NCBI RefSeq assembly: GCF_020400725.1
Contig: NZ_JAINVG010000011.1
Coordinates: forward strand, 62,001 to 126,000
From: Streptomyces sp. NK15101
GTDB lineage: Bacteria; Actinomycetota; Actinomycetes; Streptomycetales; Streptomycetaceae
Direction: 5' to 3'
Length of the DNA stretch: 64,000 nucleotides
Shown: in pieces, positions 1 through 9,404 of the stretch
Position numbering within the stretch: position 1 is the first letter of the stretch
Layout: each line of letters starts with the position of its first letter
Translations under genes and position numbers: made by a program
Notes under the pieces: model-generated
Told to the model about the DNA's origin: nothing
Databases searched by the model: none
What the model saw: the letters and a program-made list of their open reading frames with translations, nothing else

Positions 1-1349
1 ACGCGCACGGGACCGGTTTCCTGGCCGGGTACGCGGGTGCGTGGGCGGTGTTCGCGGCGGCCGCGGTCGCCCTGCGTCGTGTCCCCCGCCGGCACGTCGT
101 CCCGCTCGTCCTCGCCGGGGCGGTCGCGGTGACGGCGACCGGCCTGGTGGCGGCCCCGCGGACGAGCACGGACTCCTATCGGTACGCGTGGGACGGCCGG
201 GTTCAGGCATCCGGCGTCTCGCCGTACGACCACCCGCCGGCGGACCCGGCGCTCGCCGGACTCCGGGACGACTGGCTCTTTCCCCGCGCCGCGGCCTGCC
301 GGCGGGACGGCGCCGCCCTCGCGCCGGTCGGCGACGGCCGGTGCACCCGGATCAACAGGCCCGCCGTACACACGATCTACCCTCCGGTGGCCGAGGGCTG
401 GTTCCTCCTCGTCCACGCGCTGTCGCCGGAAGGCGTCCGCCACAAGGGGCTCCAGGCGGGCTCGGCCGTTCTCGCTCTGGCCGTCGGCGGCCTCCTGCTC
501 GGCGTCCTGCGCCGGCGGGGGGATCCACGCCGGGCCGCCCTGTGGGCGTGGTGCCCGGCGGTCCCCGTCGAGGCGGTCGACAACGCCCACGTCGACGTCC
601 TGGCCGTGCTCCTGTCGGTCGGCGCGCTCGCTCTGGTGGCACGCCGCCGCCACGTCACGGGCGGGGTGCTGCTCGGTCTGGCCGTCGCCGCGAAGCTGCT
701 GCCCGCCGTGCTCCTGCCCGGTGCGCTGTCCGGAATCCGGCGGCCCCGTGCGGTCGCGGCCGTGGCGCTGACGGCCGCGGCGACGGTGGCGCTGGCGTAC
801 CTGCCGTACGTCCTCCTCTCCGACGGCTCGGTCCTGGGCTACCTGAGCGGATACGCCCGGGAGGAGGGCTATGACGACGCGGGCGCGGGCGGCCGCTACG
901 CCCTGCTCCGCCTCGTGCTGCCCGACACGTGGGCGCCGCCCGCGGCGCTGCTGGTCATCGCGGCGGTGTCGGCGGCGGTGTGGTGGCGCGGCGACCCCGA
1001 CCGTCCGTGGCACGGCGCCCTGTCGACCACGGGCACGGCGTTCCTCCTGCTGACGCCCGGCTACTCCTGGTACGCCCTGCTGCTCGTCGCCCTCGTCGCC
1101 CTGGACGGCCGCTGGGAGTGGCTCGGCGTCGCCCTGGCGGGTGCGGTGGCCTACCTCGCCGGCCCGGTCACCGGCACCGCGGGGGTGACCGTCGCGTACG
1201 GGGCGGCGGGAGGCGTCGTCTGCGCGATGTGGTGGACGCGGCGTCGGACCCGTGACCGGCTCCGTGTCCGGTCGGGGGTCCGCTCACAGGGAACGCGGAA
1301 GAGCCGTGCCCGATCGATGGGCACGGACACCCGATCGGTCCCGGAGTGA
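1..1349 (+). CDS. Polytopic membrane glycosyltransferase-like protein (GT87/DUF2029 type), 5' partial
   Basis: The frame is open to the left edge, so the true start lies outside the window; the GTG at 48 is only the first internal candidate. About ten hydrophobic segments alternate with short Arg-rich loops. The extracytoplasmic segments with GVSPYDHPPADP and a later IYPPVAEGW resemble the GT-C mannosyltransferase-like GT87/DUF2029 family, which transfers sugar from polyprenyl-phosphate donors to lipids or glycans outside the membrane. The C-terminus is a basic cytoplasmic tail. Fold assignment is fair; the substrate cannot be read from sequence. Confidence 0.7.
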   Translation, partial: AHGTGFLAGYAGAWAVFAAAAVALRRVPRRHVVPLVLAGAVAVTATGLVAAPRTSTDSYRYAWDGRVQASGVSPYDHPPADPALAGLRDDWLFPRAAACRRDGAALAPVGDGRCTRINRPAVHTIYPPVAEGWFLLVHALSPEGVRHKGLQAGSAVLALAVGGLLLGVLRRRGDPRRAALWAWCPAVPVEAVDNAHVDVLAVLLSVGALALVARRRHVTGGVLLGLAVAAKLLPAVLLPGALSGIRRPRAVAAVALTAAATVALAYLPYVLLSDGSVLGYLSGYAREEGYDDAGAGGRYALLRLVLPDTWAPPAALLVIAAVSAAVWWRGDPDRPWHGALSTTGTAFLLLTPGYSWYALLLVALVALDGRWEWLGVALAGAVAYLAGPVTGTAGVTVAYGAAGGVVCAMWWTRRRTRDRLRVRSGVRSQGTRKSRARSMGTDTRSVPE

Positions 1350-1673
1350 CATCGCGGCGATGACGTGGGTGCCGTCGAGCCTCGTGCGGACGAAGCGGCA
1401 CAGCGCATGCGCTTCGACGATGTCCGGGCCGCGTCCGCCGCAGACGAGCTCGTCCTCGTGGCGGGGCCGGCCGGGGCGCGGCCGCCACCGGCCTTTGTCC
1501 TTGACTTCGACGGCCGGCGTCGAGAGGCAGGCGGAGAGCAGCAGCGCCACGTCCGGGCCGCCGCTGTGCCGCACCGCGTTGCCCACGAGCTCGCTTCTTC
1601 GCCGGCACGAGGAAACCGCGGCCCTCGCGGGGTTCCCGCCCCCTTGAGGGCTTTCATGCGCCGAGGGGCCCAC
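1284..1673 (-). pseudogene. Degenerate anti-sigma-factor-type ATP-binding (HATPase) protein
   Basis: The frame keeps landmarks of the RsbW-like HATPase family common in Streptomyces: SELVGNAVRHSGGP (N-box), a VEVKDKG core and GGRGPDIVEAHA (G-box). The spacing fits, but the helix before the N-box is missing and residues after the G-box are scrambled. It also runs into the 3' end of the upstream plus-strand gene. I read it as a decayed copy rather than a working kinase. Confidence 0.5.
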
Positions 1674-1724
1674 GTCGGCCGCGGGCGCCTCCTCCCCGGT
1701 CTCCGTGGTCTTCCGCGCCGCGGT

Positions 1725-1925
1725 TCAATCGGCCTTCTCCGGCCTCTCGCCCTTCGGTCCGAGACCACGCTCGGTCCGTGGACCTCCGCTGCGCCACTGC
1801 GGGTCCTCCTGCAGGGACTCGTTGGCTTCGTCGTTCGCCTTCGCGTCCGGTACGCCCGCACGCTCGGCGTCCTTCCGCAGCCTGGCACGTCGGGTGTCGT
1901 ACTTCTTGCTTCCCGGCTCGGGCAT
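1725..1925 (-). CDS. Small charged conserved hypothetical protein
   Basis: A 66-residue, highly charged, probably disordered protein beginning MPEPGSKKYDTRR. The ATG at 1925 is preferred over the in-frame one at 1949 because GGGAGG lies about 6 bases before it. There are no membrane segments or cysteines. The sequence is rich in Lys, Arg, Glu and Asp, like small Streptomyces proteins of unknown function. No function is assigned. Confidence 0.55.
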   Translation of the reverse strand: MPEPGSKKYDTRRARLRKDAERAGVPDAKANDEANESLQEDPQWRSGGPRTERGLGPKGERPEKAD

Positions 1926-2040
1926 CACGGCCTCCCGTCGGCTTGTCATCGCATGCGGTCGCCTGGCGCCTGCCCGTCGCCCACGCGCACGAACCAGCGG
2001 GTCCGAGGCCCTCTTGTGCGCGCTCGCGGCCGGTGCGGCG

Positions 2041-3339
2041 TCAGCCGGCGGTCCCCTCGTGGGAGCCGGCGGTGGTGGCGGCCCCGGTGCCGGCCTCCTC
2101 GCCCATGCCCGGCGCGACGGCTCCCCGGTCGTCGAGGCCGAGCGCGACCTTCGTCCAGCCGGCTTCCCTGCGGTCGAACGCCCGGTACGCGGCGATGGCG
2201 TCCCCGAACCCGGACCAGCGCGTGACGAGGGGGGTCGGGTCGAGCGTGCCGGAGCCCACCAGGGAGACGAGGCGGGGCACGTAGCGGCGGTGGTTGCAGT
2301 TGCCCGCCTTCAGCGTGAGGTTCTTCATGAACGCCTCGCCGAACGGGTAGTGCTGGACCTGCGGCGGATAGACGCCGACCGTGCCGAGGGTTCCGGCTTT
2401 GGCCGCCATCTGCACCGCCCAGCGGGCCGCGAGGGACGGGGCGTCCCCCACCACCCAGGTGTCACCGTCCGGATTCCGCTCCGGCGCGGCCTCGTCGCGC
2501 TCGTGCTCGAACTGCTCCGCCTGGTCGCGCAGCGCCTCGGCCGCCGGCCCGTGCGACGGACGCCGCGCGTCCACGCCCACGGCCTCGATCACCCGGTCCA
2601 CACCGATGCCACCGGTGAGTTCGAGCACCGCTTCGACCGGATCCTCGCTGTTGAAGTCCACGGCCTCCGCGTGCTGGCGCCTGGCCAGGTCCAACCGGTC
2701 GGCCACTCCGTCGACCACGATGATCCGGCCCGCACCCAGCAGACGTGCGCAGGCGATCGCCGCCTGCCCCACGGGCCCGGCCCCCACGATCGCCACCGTG
2801 TCCCCGTCGCCCACCTCCGCGAGCTCCGCGCCGAACCAAGCCGTCGGATAGATGTCGGACAGGAGGATGGCCTGGTTGTCGTCCACGGTGTCGGGCAGCG
2901 GCACGAGTCCCACATGTGCGAAGGGCACCCGGGCGTACTCCGCCTGGAGTCCGTCCAGGCCTCCCGCCGCCTCGGGACCGCCGAAGAAGACGGTGCCCGC
3001 CCGCGGGCCCCCCGGATTGGCGTTGTCGCACTGCGCGTAGTAACCCGCCCGGCAGTAACTGCACGTGCCGCACGCCACCGTCGACGGCACCACCACCCGG
3101 TCACCGGCCTGCAGGTTGCGTACGCCGGCGCCCGTCTCCTCGACGACGCCCACGGCCTCGTGGCCGAGGATCCGGCCCTCCCGCATGCCGGGCATCGTGC
3201 CGCGGACGAAGTGGATGTCGGTTCCGCATATCGCGGAGGTGGTGATGCGTACGATCGCGTCGTACCGGTCCTGGATCTTGGGATCCGGCACCTCGTCCAG
3301 GCGTATGTCGCCGGTGCCGTGCCACACGACTGCCTTCAT
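2041..3339 (-). CDS. Zinc-dependent alcohol dehydrogenase (MDR superfamily)
   Basis: This 432-residue medium-chain dehydrogenase oxidises an alcohol or aldehyde with NAD(P) in the cytoplasm. Catalytic zinc ligands Cys38 and His60-Glu61 (GHEAVG) are present, as are the four structural-zinc cysteines 90, 93, 96 and 104, and a Rossmann GAGPVG at about 186-191. A roughly 45-residue insertion after the cofactor domain matches the longer formaldehyde-dehydrogenase-like subgroup. It lies 7 bases downstream of a small helical stress-type protein and is probably co-transcribed with it. The substrate is unknown. Confidence 0.85.
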   Translation of the reverse strand: MKAVVWHGTGDIRLDEVPDPKIQDRYDAIVRITTSAICGTDIHFVRGTMPGMREGRILGHEAVGVVEETGAGVRNLQAGDRVVVPSTVACGTCSYCRAGYYAQCDNANPGGPRAGTVFFGGPEAAGGLDGLQAEYARVPFAHVGLVPLPDTVDDNQAILLSDIYPTAWFGAELAEVGDGDTVAIVGAGPVGQAAIACARLLGAGRIIVVDGVADRLDLARRQHAEAVDFNSEDPVEAVLELTGGIGVDRVIEAVGVDARRPSHGPAAEALRDQAEQFEHERDEAAPERNPDGDTWVVGDAPSLAARWAVQMAAKAGTLGTVGVYPPQVQHYPFGEAFMKNLTLKAGNCNHRRYVPRLVSLVGSGTLDPTPLVTRWSGFGDAIAAYRAFDRREAGWTKVALGLDDRGAVAPGMGEEAGTGAATTAGSHEGTAG

Positions 3340-3346
3340 GACGGCG

Positions 3347-3592
3347 TCAGCCCCCCATGCGTGTGCTCAGGAGTCGCTTGCCCAGCTCGGCGCCCTTGCG
3401 GCTGTCGGCCTGGGCCTTGCGGAAGAGTTCGGCCACCTCGCTGTCGTTCTCGCGTTCCGCGTCCTGGATGTAGGTCTCCAGCCGCAAGGCGTTGGCCAGG
3501 CAGCTCTCGACGTACCAGATGAGGTTGTAGTCCTTGTCCTTCGTGCCGGTGACTCCACCGGTCTCGGTGCCGCCGGCCGTTTCGCTCGTCAT
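3347..3592 (-). CDS. Small helical ferritin-like stress protein
   Basis: An 81-residue protein; the ATG at 3592 follows GGGAGAGGGAGA, which sets the start over longer upstream readings. After a Gly/Thr-rich N-terminus comes a two-helix unit with evenly spaced acidic residues (ESCLANALRLETYIQDAER, then EVAELFRKAQ), like small ferritin-like or stress proteins. The stop is 7 bases before the alcohol dehydrogenase start, so the two form an operon. A metal-binding or oxidative-stress role is inference only. Confidence 0.7.
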   Translation of the reverse strand: MTSETAGGTETGGVTGTKDKDYNLIWYVESCLANALRLETYIQDAERENDSEVAELFRKAQADSRKGAELGKRLLSTRMGG

Positions 3593-3893
3593 GGGTCTCC
3601 CTCTCCCTTCGGACCGCTGCCCGGGACCCGACCGCCCGAGGCCGTGCCGGAGCCCTCGGGGACACCGGCGGCGCCGTCGGCGCCTGCTTCCTCGCGGCTG
3701 ATGCGCCGGGTCGTGGTCTGCCGCTACCCGGTGCCCCGTTCCGTATGCGGACCTCCATGCCGCGGCGGCCGTGGAACCGCGCTTCGCGCACCGTGCCGAG
3801 GCCGTCCGGCGGGAGGGTCCGGCCACGCGGCCGTCGATCACGTCCTCGGGGTTCGGACACCGCCGGAGCACGGCTCCGGCGGTGTCCCGGCGG

Positions 3894-4469
3894 TCACGTC
3901 GGCAGGGCGGCCCGGAGGCGGTCCCGAAGTTCCGCACCGTGGAGATCGGCTATCGGCGCCAGGACGTCGGGATGGCGCAGGAGGGCCGCCGACCGGTGGT
4001 CCTCCTCCGTCGGATCGGTCAGCCGGCGGAAGGCCACGGGGGCGGTGTCGCCGTGCGCCTCGACGACCGCTCCGGCCGCGAGGGAGGCCAGGGCCGGAGA
4101 GCCCAGCAGGCAGGCGGCCCAGCTGGTCACGACCTCGTCGACCCAGGAGCGCCATGCTTCGGCGTGCTCCGGGGCGGTGGCATCCGCACCGGTGATCCAG
4201 TCGAGACGGGACGCGCCTCCCGGCCCCGAGAACGCCACGAGTTCGGCGTCCAGCTCCGTGGGGTAACGGAGCAGGGCCGCCACCGTCACGGCCTGGCGGG
4301 CCTGGGCCTCCGCGAGACCGCGCTGCAGTGCGCCGCCGGCGGGCGGGTAGGACTGGACGAGCCACTGCGTCGTCGCCGCCACGATGGGGGAGAGGAAGTC
4401 GTCTGCGGGCACGGCTGACCGTCCGTACGGAGAAGAGGGGAGCGAAAACCCCAGCACGGTAACCGGCAC
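3894..4469 (-). CDS. Hypothetical protein
   Basis: A 191-residue mostly helical protein, possibly starting at GTG 4469 or at an internal GTG near 4412 that follows GGACGG. It has no membrane segment, no cysteine pairs and no motif that I recognise. It is transcribed toward the alcohol dehydrogenase operon and divergently from the hemerythrin gene, so about 130 bases hold both promoters. Coding statistics look normal for this genome. Confidence 0.55.
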   Translation of the reverse strand: MPVTVLGFSLPSSPYGRSAVPADDFLSPIVAATTQWLVQSYPPAGGALQRGLAEAQARQAVTVAALLRYPTELDAELVAFSGPGGASRLDWITGADATAPEHAEAWRSWVDEVVTSWAACLLGSPALASLAAGAVVEAHGDTAPVAFRRLTDPTEEDHRSAALLRHPDVLAPIADLHGAELRDRLRAALPT

Positions 4470-4602
4470 TCCGCAAACCCGAAATGACGCAGGTCACGCA
4501 GCACGGAAGAGCGACACGCTGACGTCCCGGGAATTGCGACCTTTTTCCCTCTCCTCGCGCTTCATTGGAAGTCCACACCGGAGAAAAGAAAAGGAGAGGG
4601 AC

Positions 4603-5163
4603 ATGGGACACGGTGGCGATGTCATCGCCGAGCTCACCGCCGACCACGAGGAAGTGGAGCAGCTGTTCGCCAAGATCCAGGGACTTCCTTCCGGTGATCC
4701 GCGCAGGAAGAACCACGCGGATCAGGTCACCATGGAGCTGGTGCGACATTCGGTCGCGGAAGAGTCCTACCTCTACCCGGCGGTCCGGGAACACGTCCCC
4801 CAGGGCGACGGCCTGGTCGACAAGGAACTCCAGGACCACGCCGCGGCTGAGCGCACGATGAAGGAGCTGGAGGGCTGCGCCGCCGATGATCCGCGGTTCG
4901 ACGAGCTGATGATGCGGCTCATGAGCGAAATCCGTTCCCATGTCGCCGACGAGGAGAACAACCTTTTCCCCCGGCTGCGCCAGGCGTGTCCCGCCGACAT
5001 GCTGGACGAACTGGGCGACAAGGTGCGACGGGCCAAGAAGATGGCGCCGACCCGTCCCCATCCCTCCGCTCCCGACACGCCCCCGGCCAACAAGCTCCTC
5101 GCCCCCGGCATGGGTCTCGTCGACCGGCTGCGGGATGCCATGACCGGGCGCGGCAAGGACTGA
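4603..5163 (+). CDS. Hemerythrin HHE domain protein
   Basis: A 186-residue protein whose ATG at 4603 follows AAAGGAGAGG. A four-helix bundle covers about residues 1-145, with iron-ligand signatures TADHEEVEQLF, RHSVAEESYLYP, DHAAAERTM and HVADEENNLFPRL. These supply the His and Glu of a non-haem di-iron site that binds O2 or NO or senses redox. A Pro-rich linker and short amphipathic tail follow. It lies next to other redox genes. An oxygen, NO or iron stress role is inferred from the family. Confidence 0.88.
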   Translation: MGHGGDVIAELTADHEEVEQLFAKIQGLPSGDPRRKNHADQVTMELVRHSVAEESYLYPAVREHVPQGDGLVDKELQDHAAAERTMKELEGCAADDPRFDELMMRLMSEIRSHVADEENNLFPRLRQACPADMLDELGDKVRRAKKMAPTRPHPSAPDTPPANKLLAPGMGLVDRLRDAMTGRGKD

Positions 5164-5436
5164 GGCGCCCGCGCCCCGGTCCCGCGGACCGCACCGGTGG
5201 GCTGTCGTCGCCTTGTCGGCGGCGGCAGCCTCCGTGCGTCGGGCACTCGTGACAGCGCGTGGTCCGTACCGCCGGCGGGCCGGTCGTCGTCCGCCCGGGC
5301 GGGCGAGACGCGGCCGGGCGCGGACGGAGCCGTCCCGGGCGGGCGCTGCGCGCAGCGGTTCGGGAGCGCCGCTTGACCGGAGGGGCCAGGGGTAGACGCA
5401 CGCCACCGAAGGACGAGAGGGAAGGCGGAGGGTCGA

Positions 5437-7893
5437 ATGGAATCTCCGGTCGACCGGATCGCACGGCCCTGGGGTGGCCGGACCGCCTACGGCGCCGGCG
5501 GGACGTGGCCGGCCCGGGTGGACACGCATCTCGCCGACGGCGTCACGGCGGCCGACGTCGAGCGGTGGGTGCAGTCCGCGTCGGTGCTGCATTCGAACGG
5601 GGACGCGATGGACATCGCGGTGCGGGACGGCCGCATCGTCGGTGTCCGGGGACGTGCGGTGGACCGGGTGAACCGCGGCCGGCTGGGGCCGAAGGACCTC
5701 TTCGGCTGGCAGGCCAACCACGCCGCCGACCGGCTGCGCAGCCCACTGGTCCGGGAGGGCGGGCGCCTGGTCGAGTGCGACTGGGACACGGCCATGGGCC
5801 GCGTGGTGGAGCGCTCCCGCGAACTCCTCTCCGCCCACGGGCCAGGAGCGATCGGGTTCTACACCACCGGGCAGCTGTTCCTGGAGGAGTACTACACCCT
5901 GGCCGTTCTGGCCCGCGCCGGGATCGGCACCAACCACCTCGACGGCAACACCCGTCTGTGCACCTCCACCGCGGCCGAGGCGCTGAAGGAGTCGTTCGGC
6001 TGCGACGGCCAGCCCGGCTCGTACACGGATGTCGACCACGCGGACACCCTCGCGCTGTTCGGCCACAACATGGCCGAGACGCAGCCGGTGCTGTGGATGC
6101 GGGTGCTGGACCGGCTGGAGGGCGAGGCCCCGCCGCGGCTGCTGTGCGTGGATCCCCGTCCCACCGTGGTGGCCCGGCGCGCCGACGTCCATCTGGCGCC
6201 CCGGCCGGGAACCAACGTCGCCCTGTTCAACGCGCTCCTGCACGAGGTCATCCGGAACGACCGGATCGACCACGCCTTCGTGGAGTCGCACACGGTGGGC
6301 TTCGAGGAACTCCGCAAGCAGGTCGCGGAGTGCACCCCCGCGTGGGCCTCGAACATCTGCGACGTGTCCGCCGCGGCCGTCGGACGGGCCGCGGAGCTGC
6401 TCGGCGGCGCCGAGCGGCTCCTGTCCACGGTGCTGCAGGGCGTCTACCAGTCGCACCAGGCCACGGCGGCCGCCGTCCAGGTCAACAACCTGCACCTGAT
6501 CCGCGGGATGCTGGGCCGGCCGGGCTGCGGAGTGCTGCAGATGAACGGCCAGCCGACCGCCCAGAACACCCGCGAGACCGGTGCCGACGGCGACCTGCCG
6601 GGCTTCCGCAACTGGCAGAACGACCAGCACGTCGCCGACCTGGCCCGCGTCTGGAACGTCGACCCGTCGGCCGTCCCCCACTACGCCCCGCCGACCCCGG
6701 CGATGCAGATCTTCCGCTTCGCCGAACAGGGGTCGGTGCGCATGCTGTGGATCAGCGGCACCAATCCGGCCGTGTCCCTGCCGGAACTCGCCCGCATCCG
6801 CGGCATCCTCGGGCAGGAGCGTCTCTTCACCGTCGTCCAGGACCTCTTCCTCACCGAGACCGCACAGCTGGCCGACGTGGTCCTGCCGGCCGCGACGTGG
6901 GGCGAGAAGACCGGTACGTTCACCAACGCCGACCGCACCGTCCACCTCTCGGAGAAGGCGGTGGAACCGCCCGGGGCGAGCCGCCCCGACCTGGACATCT
7001 TCCTGGACTACGCACGGCGCATGGACTTCCGCGACCGCGACGACGGCCCGCTGGTCAAGTGGAGCACGCCCGAGGAGGCGTTCGAGGCGTGGAAGCGCTG
7101 CAGCGCCGGCCGGCCGTGCGACTACACGGGTCTGACGTACGGGAAACTGCGGGGCGGCACCGGCATCCAGTGGCCCTGCAACGAGGACGCTCCCGACGGC
7201 ACCGAGCGCCTCTACACCGAGGGCATCAGCTGGGCGCATCCCGACGTCTGCGAGAGCTACGGCAAGGACCTGGTCACCGGCGCGTCCGTCGAGGTGGTCG
7301 AGTACCGGTCCCTCAACCCCGACGGGAAGGCGGTCATCAAGGCCGCCGAGTACCTCCCGCCGCACGAGGACACCAGCGAGGAGTACCCCCTCCAGCTGAC
7401 CACCGGCCGCACCCTCTACCACTTCCACACCCGCACCAAGACCGGCCGGGTGCCGCAGCTCGACGCCGCCGCCCCGGAGGTGTGGGCGGAGCTGAGTCCC
7501 GCCGAGGCCGCCGCGCGGGACCTCCACGAGGGGGACCTCGCCCTGATCACCACGGCGCGGGGATCGCTGCAGGCCCGCGTCCGGATCACCGACATCCGCG
7601 ACGGGCTCGTCTTCGTGCCCTTCCACTACGGCTACTGGGACACCCCCGGAGGCCACGGCCCGGCCTCGCCGGCGGAAGGCCGAGCCGCCAACGAGACGAC
7701 GATCACCGCCTGGGACCCGGCCTCCAAACAGCCCCTGTTCAAGACGGCCGCGGCCCGCGTCGAACGCGTCGCACGAGGTGACGGCACGCCGGCGCCCGCC
7801 CCGACCAACACCGCCTCCGCCCCGTCCGCGCCGGACGGTGTTCCGGCCACCGGCGGAGGACCGCGGGCCTACGCGACGGAGGAACGGCCATGA
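5437..7893 (+). CDS. Molybdopterin oxidoreductase, nitrate-reductase-like, with iron-sulfur ligands replaced
   Basis: An 818-residue bis-MGD enzyme; the ATG follows GGAGGG. The body is typical: NTRLCTSTAA with probable Mo ligand Cys175, FGHNMAETQPVLW, NGQPTAQNTRETG, and a C-terminal dinucleotide-binding domain (LTTGRTLYHFHTRTKTGR to FHYGYWDTP). The N-terminal [4Fe-4S] site is altered: where C-x2-C-x3-C-x27-C is expected there are Ser49, His52, Asp56 and Gly84, at exact spacing, with Lys86 kept. The protein therefore probably lacks the cluster. It overlaps the next gene by four bases. The substrate could be nitrate, formate or another small molecule. Confidence 0.85.
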   Translation: MESPVDRIARPWGGRTAYGAGGTWPARVDTHLADGVTAADVERWVQSASVLHSNGDAMDIAVRDGRIVGVRGRAVDRVNRGRLGPKDLFGWQANHAADRLRSPLVREGGRLVECDWDTAMGRVVERSRELLSAHGPGAIGFYTTGQLFLEEYYTLAVLARAGIGTNHLDGNTRLCTSTAAEALKESFGCDGQPGSYTDVDHADTLALFGHNMAETQPVLWMRVLDRLEGEAPPRLLCVDPRPTVVARRADVHLAPRPGTNVALFNALLHEVIRNDRIDHAFVESHTVGFEELRKQVAECTPAWASNICDVSAAAVGRAAELLGGAERLLSTVLQGVYQSHQATAAAVQVNNLHLIRGMLGRPGCGVLQMNGQPTAQNTRETGADGDLPGFRNWQNDQHVADLARVWNVDPSAVPHYAPPTPAMQIFRFAEQGSVRMLWISGTNPAVSLPELARIRGILGQERLFTVVQDLFLTETAQLADVVLPAATWGEKTGTFTNADRTVHLSEKAVEPPGASRPDLDIFLDYARRMDFRDRDDGPLVKWSTPEEAFEAWKRCSAGRPCDYTGLTYGKLRGGTGIQWPCNEDAPDGTERLYTEGISWAHPDVCESYGKDLVTGASVEVVEYRSLNPDGKAVIKAAEYLPPHEDTSEEYPLQLTTGRTLYHFHTRTKTGRVPQLDAAAPEVWAELSPAEAAARDLHEGDLALITTARGSLQARVRITDIRDGLVFVPFHYGYWDTPGGHGPASPAEGRAANETTITAWDPASKQPLFKTAAARVERVARGDGTPAPAPTNTASAPSAPDGVPATGGGPRAYATEERP

Positions 7894-8384
7894 GCGGCAT
7901 CACCCTCGTCCTGCGTGCGCTCCACCACGGCGAGCGCCACCTGGAGAAGGAGCTCGTGGCCGTCGCGGACCGTCACCGCACGGACCACGAGGTGCACCAC
8001 GTCGCCACCGATCTCGCCCGCTGGTCCGACGAGCACGCCGACCGCATCGCGGACGCGGCCCGGGCCCACGGGCTCGACCTGAAGGGCGGCGCGGAGGAGA
8101 AGCCGGGCGAAGGCCTGCTCTCCGCGGTGCGGGAGAAGACCGCCGAGTGGCTGGGGCATCGACCGGAGCCCGGTCTCCTCCTCCTGCGTGACCTGCGCTC
8201 CCTCCACCTGGCGGCGGCCGGGAACTCCCTGTACTGGGAAATGCTCGCCCAGTACGCCCAGGCGGCGAGGGAGGACCGGCTCCTGGCCCTGTCCTCCGAC
8301 TGCCACCCGCGGACGCTGCGGCAGATGCGCTGGACCGACACCATGATCAAGGTGCTCTCGCCGCAGATCCTCACCAGTCTCTGA
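7890..8384 (+). CDS. Ferritin-like helical protein coupled to the molybdoenzyme
   Basis: A 164-residue protein starting at the ATG of an ATGA overlap with the molybdopterin oxidoreductase, so translation is probably coupled. Two long helices carry LHHGERHLEKELVAVADRH and HHVATDLARWSDEHADR, a His/Glu-rich spacing that resembles ferritin-like bundles. The C-terminal half has further amphipathic helices and no membrane segment. It may be a chaperone, metal-handling or electron-transfer partner of the upstream enzyme; only the coupling is direct evidence. Confidence 0.7.
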   Translation: MSGITLVLRALHHGERHLEKELVAVADRHRTDHEVHHVATDLARWSDEHADRIADAARAHGLDLKGGAEEKPGEGLLSAVREKTAEWLGHRPEPGLLLLRDLRSLHLAAAGNSLYWEMLAQYAQAAREDRLLALSSDCHPRTLRQMRWTDTMIKVLSPQILTSL

Positions 8385-8414
8385 GGCGGGTCCCCGAGGA
8401 TCCGTTCGCTTCGG

Positions 8415-9326
8415 TCACGGCCAGACCCGGCCGGCGGGAGGCGCGCCTCCGGCCAGCACCAGGAGTGCGGCGTCGAGGCCGGCCATGACCAGGACGGCGA
8501 CGAAAGGCACGCGTCCGCGCACCAGAGCGGGCGGTCCGGCCACCGCCACGGCGCAGAGCGCGAGGGTCACGCCGATCAGGCCCGCCCCGGCCGGGGACAC
8601 CCGGCCCGTCGGACCGGCCGTCAGCATCACGCAGGAGGCCAGCGCCAGGACCGCGGCCGACGCCGTGGATCCGCGCCGGCCCATCCTCTGCGGGAGGCCG
8701 CGCACCCCGCCCGCGAGGTCGTCCGCGATGTCCGGCAGGACGTTGGCGAAGTGGGCGCCGGTCCCCAGGAGCGCCGCCGCGGCGGTCAACCACAGGGGTG
8801 GCCACGGGTGGCCCGGGAGAGCCAGCGTCAGGAAGGCGGGCAGCAGGCCGAAGGCGACGGCGTACGGCAGCCAGGAGAGGACCGTCCGTTTGAGCCAGAG
8901 GTTGTACGTCCATCCGGCGGCGACGCAGCCGAGGTGCACCGCTCCGGCCAGGAGCCCGCAGCCGAGCGACAGCGGGACGCAGACCAGCAGGGCCGCGCAG
9001 GCCGCCGCGCCCACCGTGCCCGGCCGTACGCTCCCCGTGGCCAGTGGTTTGTCACGGCGTCCCGCGGCCCGGTCGCGCCGGAGGTCCAGCCGGTCGTTGC
9101 ACCAGCCGATCGACAACTGGCCGGCGGCGACCGCGGCCACCGCCTCGGCCGCGGAGGCGGAGTCCAGCCCGGAGGCGGCGGACAGGAGCGCCGCGAGGAC
9201 CGTCACCGTCGCCGCCGGCAGCGGGTGACTCGCCCTCAGCAGGCCTACGACGTACGGGCGTTCCGCCGGGCCGGGCACGGCCGGGGCGGCGAGGCGGTGG
9301 GTTCCTTCGTCCGTGGTGGGGCGCAC
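8415..9326 (-). CDS. UbiA-family prenyltransferase
   Basis: A 303-residue integral membrane protein with about eight helices and a GTG start. The first Asp-rich motif is NDRLDLRRD and the second is DIADDLAGG, the pair that binds Mg-diphosphate in UbiA enzymes that prenylate aromatic rings. It is divergent from a type III PKS operon with 78 bases between starts. An aromatic phenolic lipid or quinone made by that operon is a plausible acceptor, but this is inferred from position. Confidence 0.8.
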   Translation of the reverse strand: MRPTTDEGTHRLAAPAVPGPAERPYVVGLLRASHPLPAATVTVLAALLSAASGLDSASAAEAVAAVAAGQLSIGWCNDRLDLRRDRAAGRRDKPLATGSVRPGTVGAAACAALLVCVPLSLGCGLLAGAVHLGCVAAGWTYNLWLKRTVLSWLPYAVAFGLLPAFLTLALPGHPWPPLWLTAAAALLGTGAHFANVLPDIADDLAGGVRGLPQRMGRRGSTASAAVLALASCVMLTAGPTGRVSPAGAGLIGVTLALCAVAVAGPPALVRGRVPFVAVLVMAGLDAALLVLAGGAPPAGRVWP

Positions 9327-9404
9327 CGCACCACGCTAGGCGACGGCGCGCCCATGACCTCCGGGTTGAGGGTGTCGACGCCTCACCGTCCCTATGTTGG
9401 AGCA

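Noticed and set aside
3838..7656. Very long open minus-strand frame opposite the molybdopterin oxidoreductase
   Set aside because: It is low-complexity, Arg/Gly/Pro-rich and lacks any domain; it is the shadow of strong plus-strand genes at high GC.
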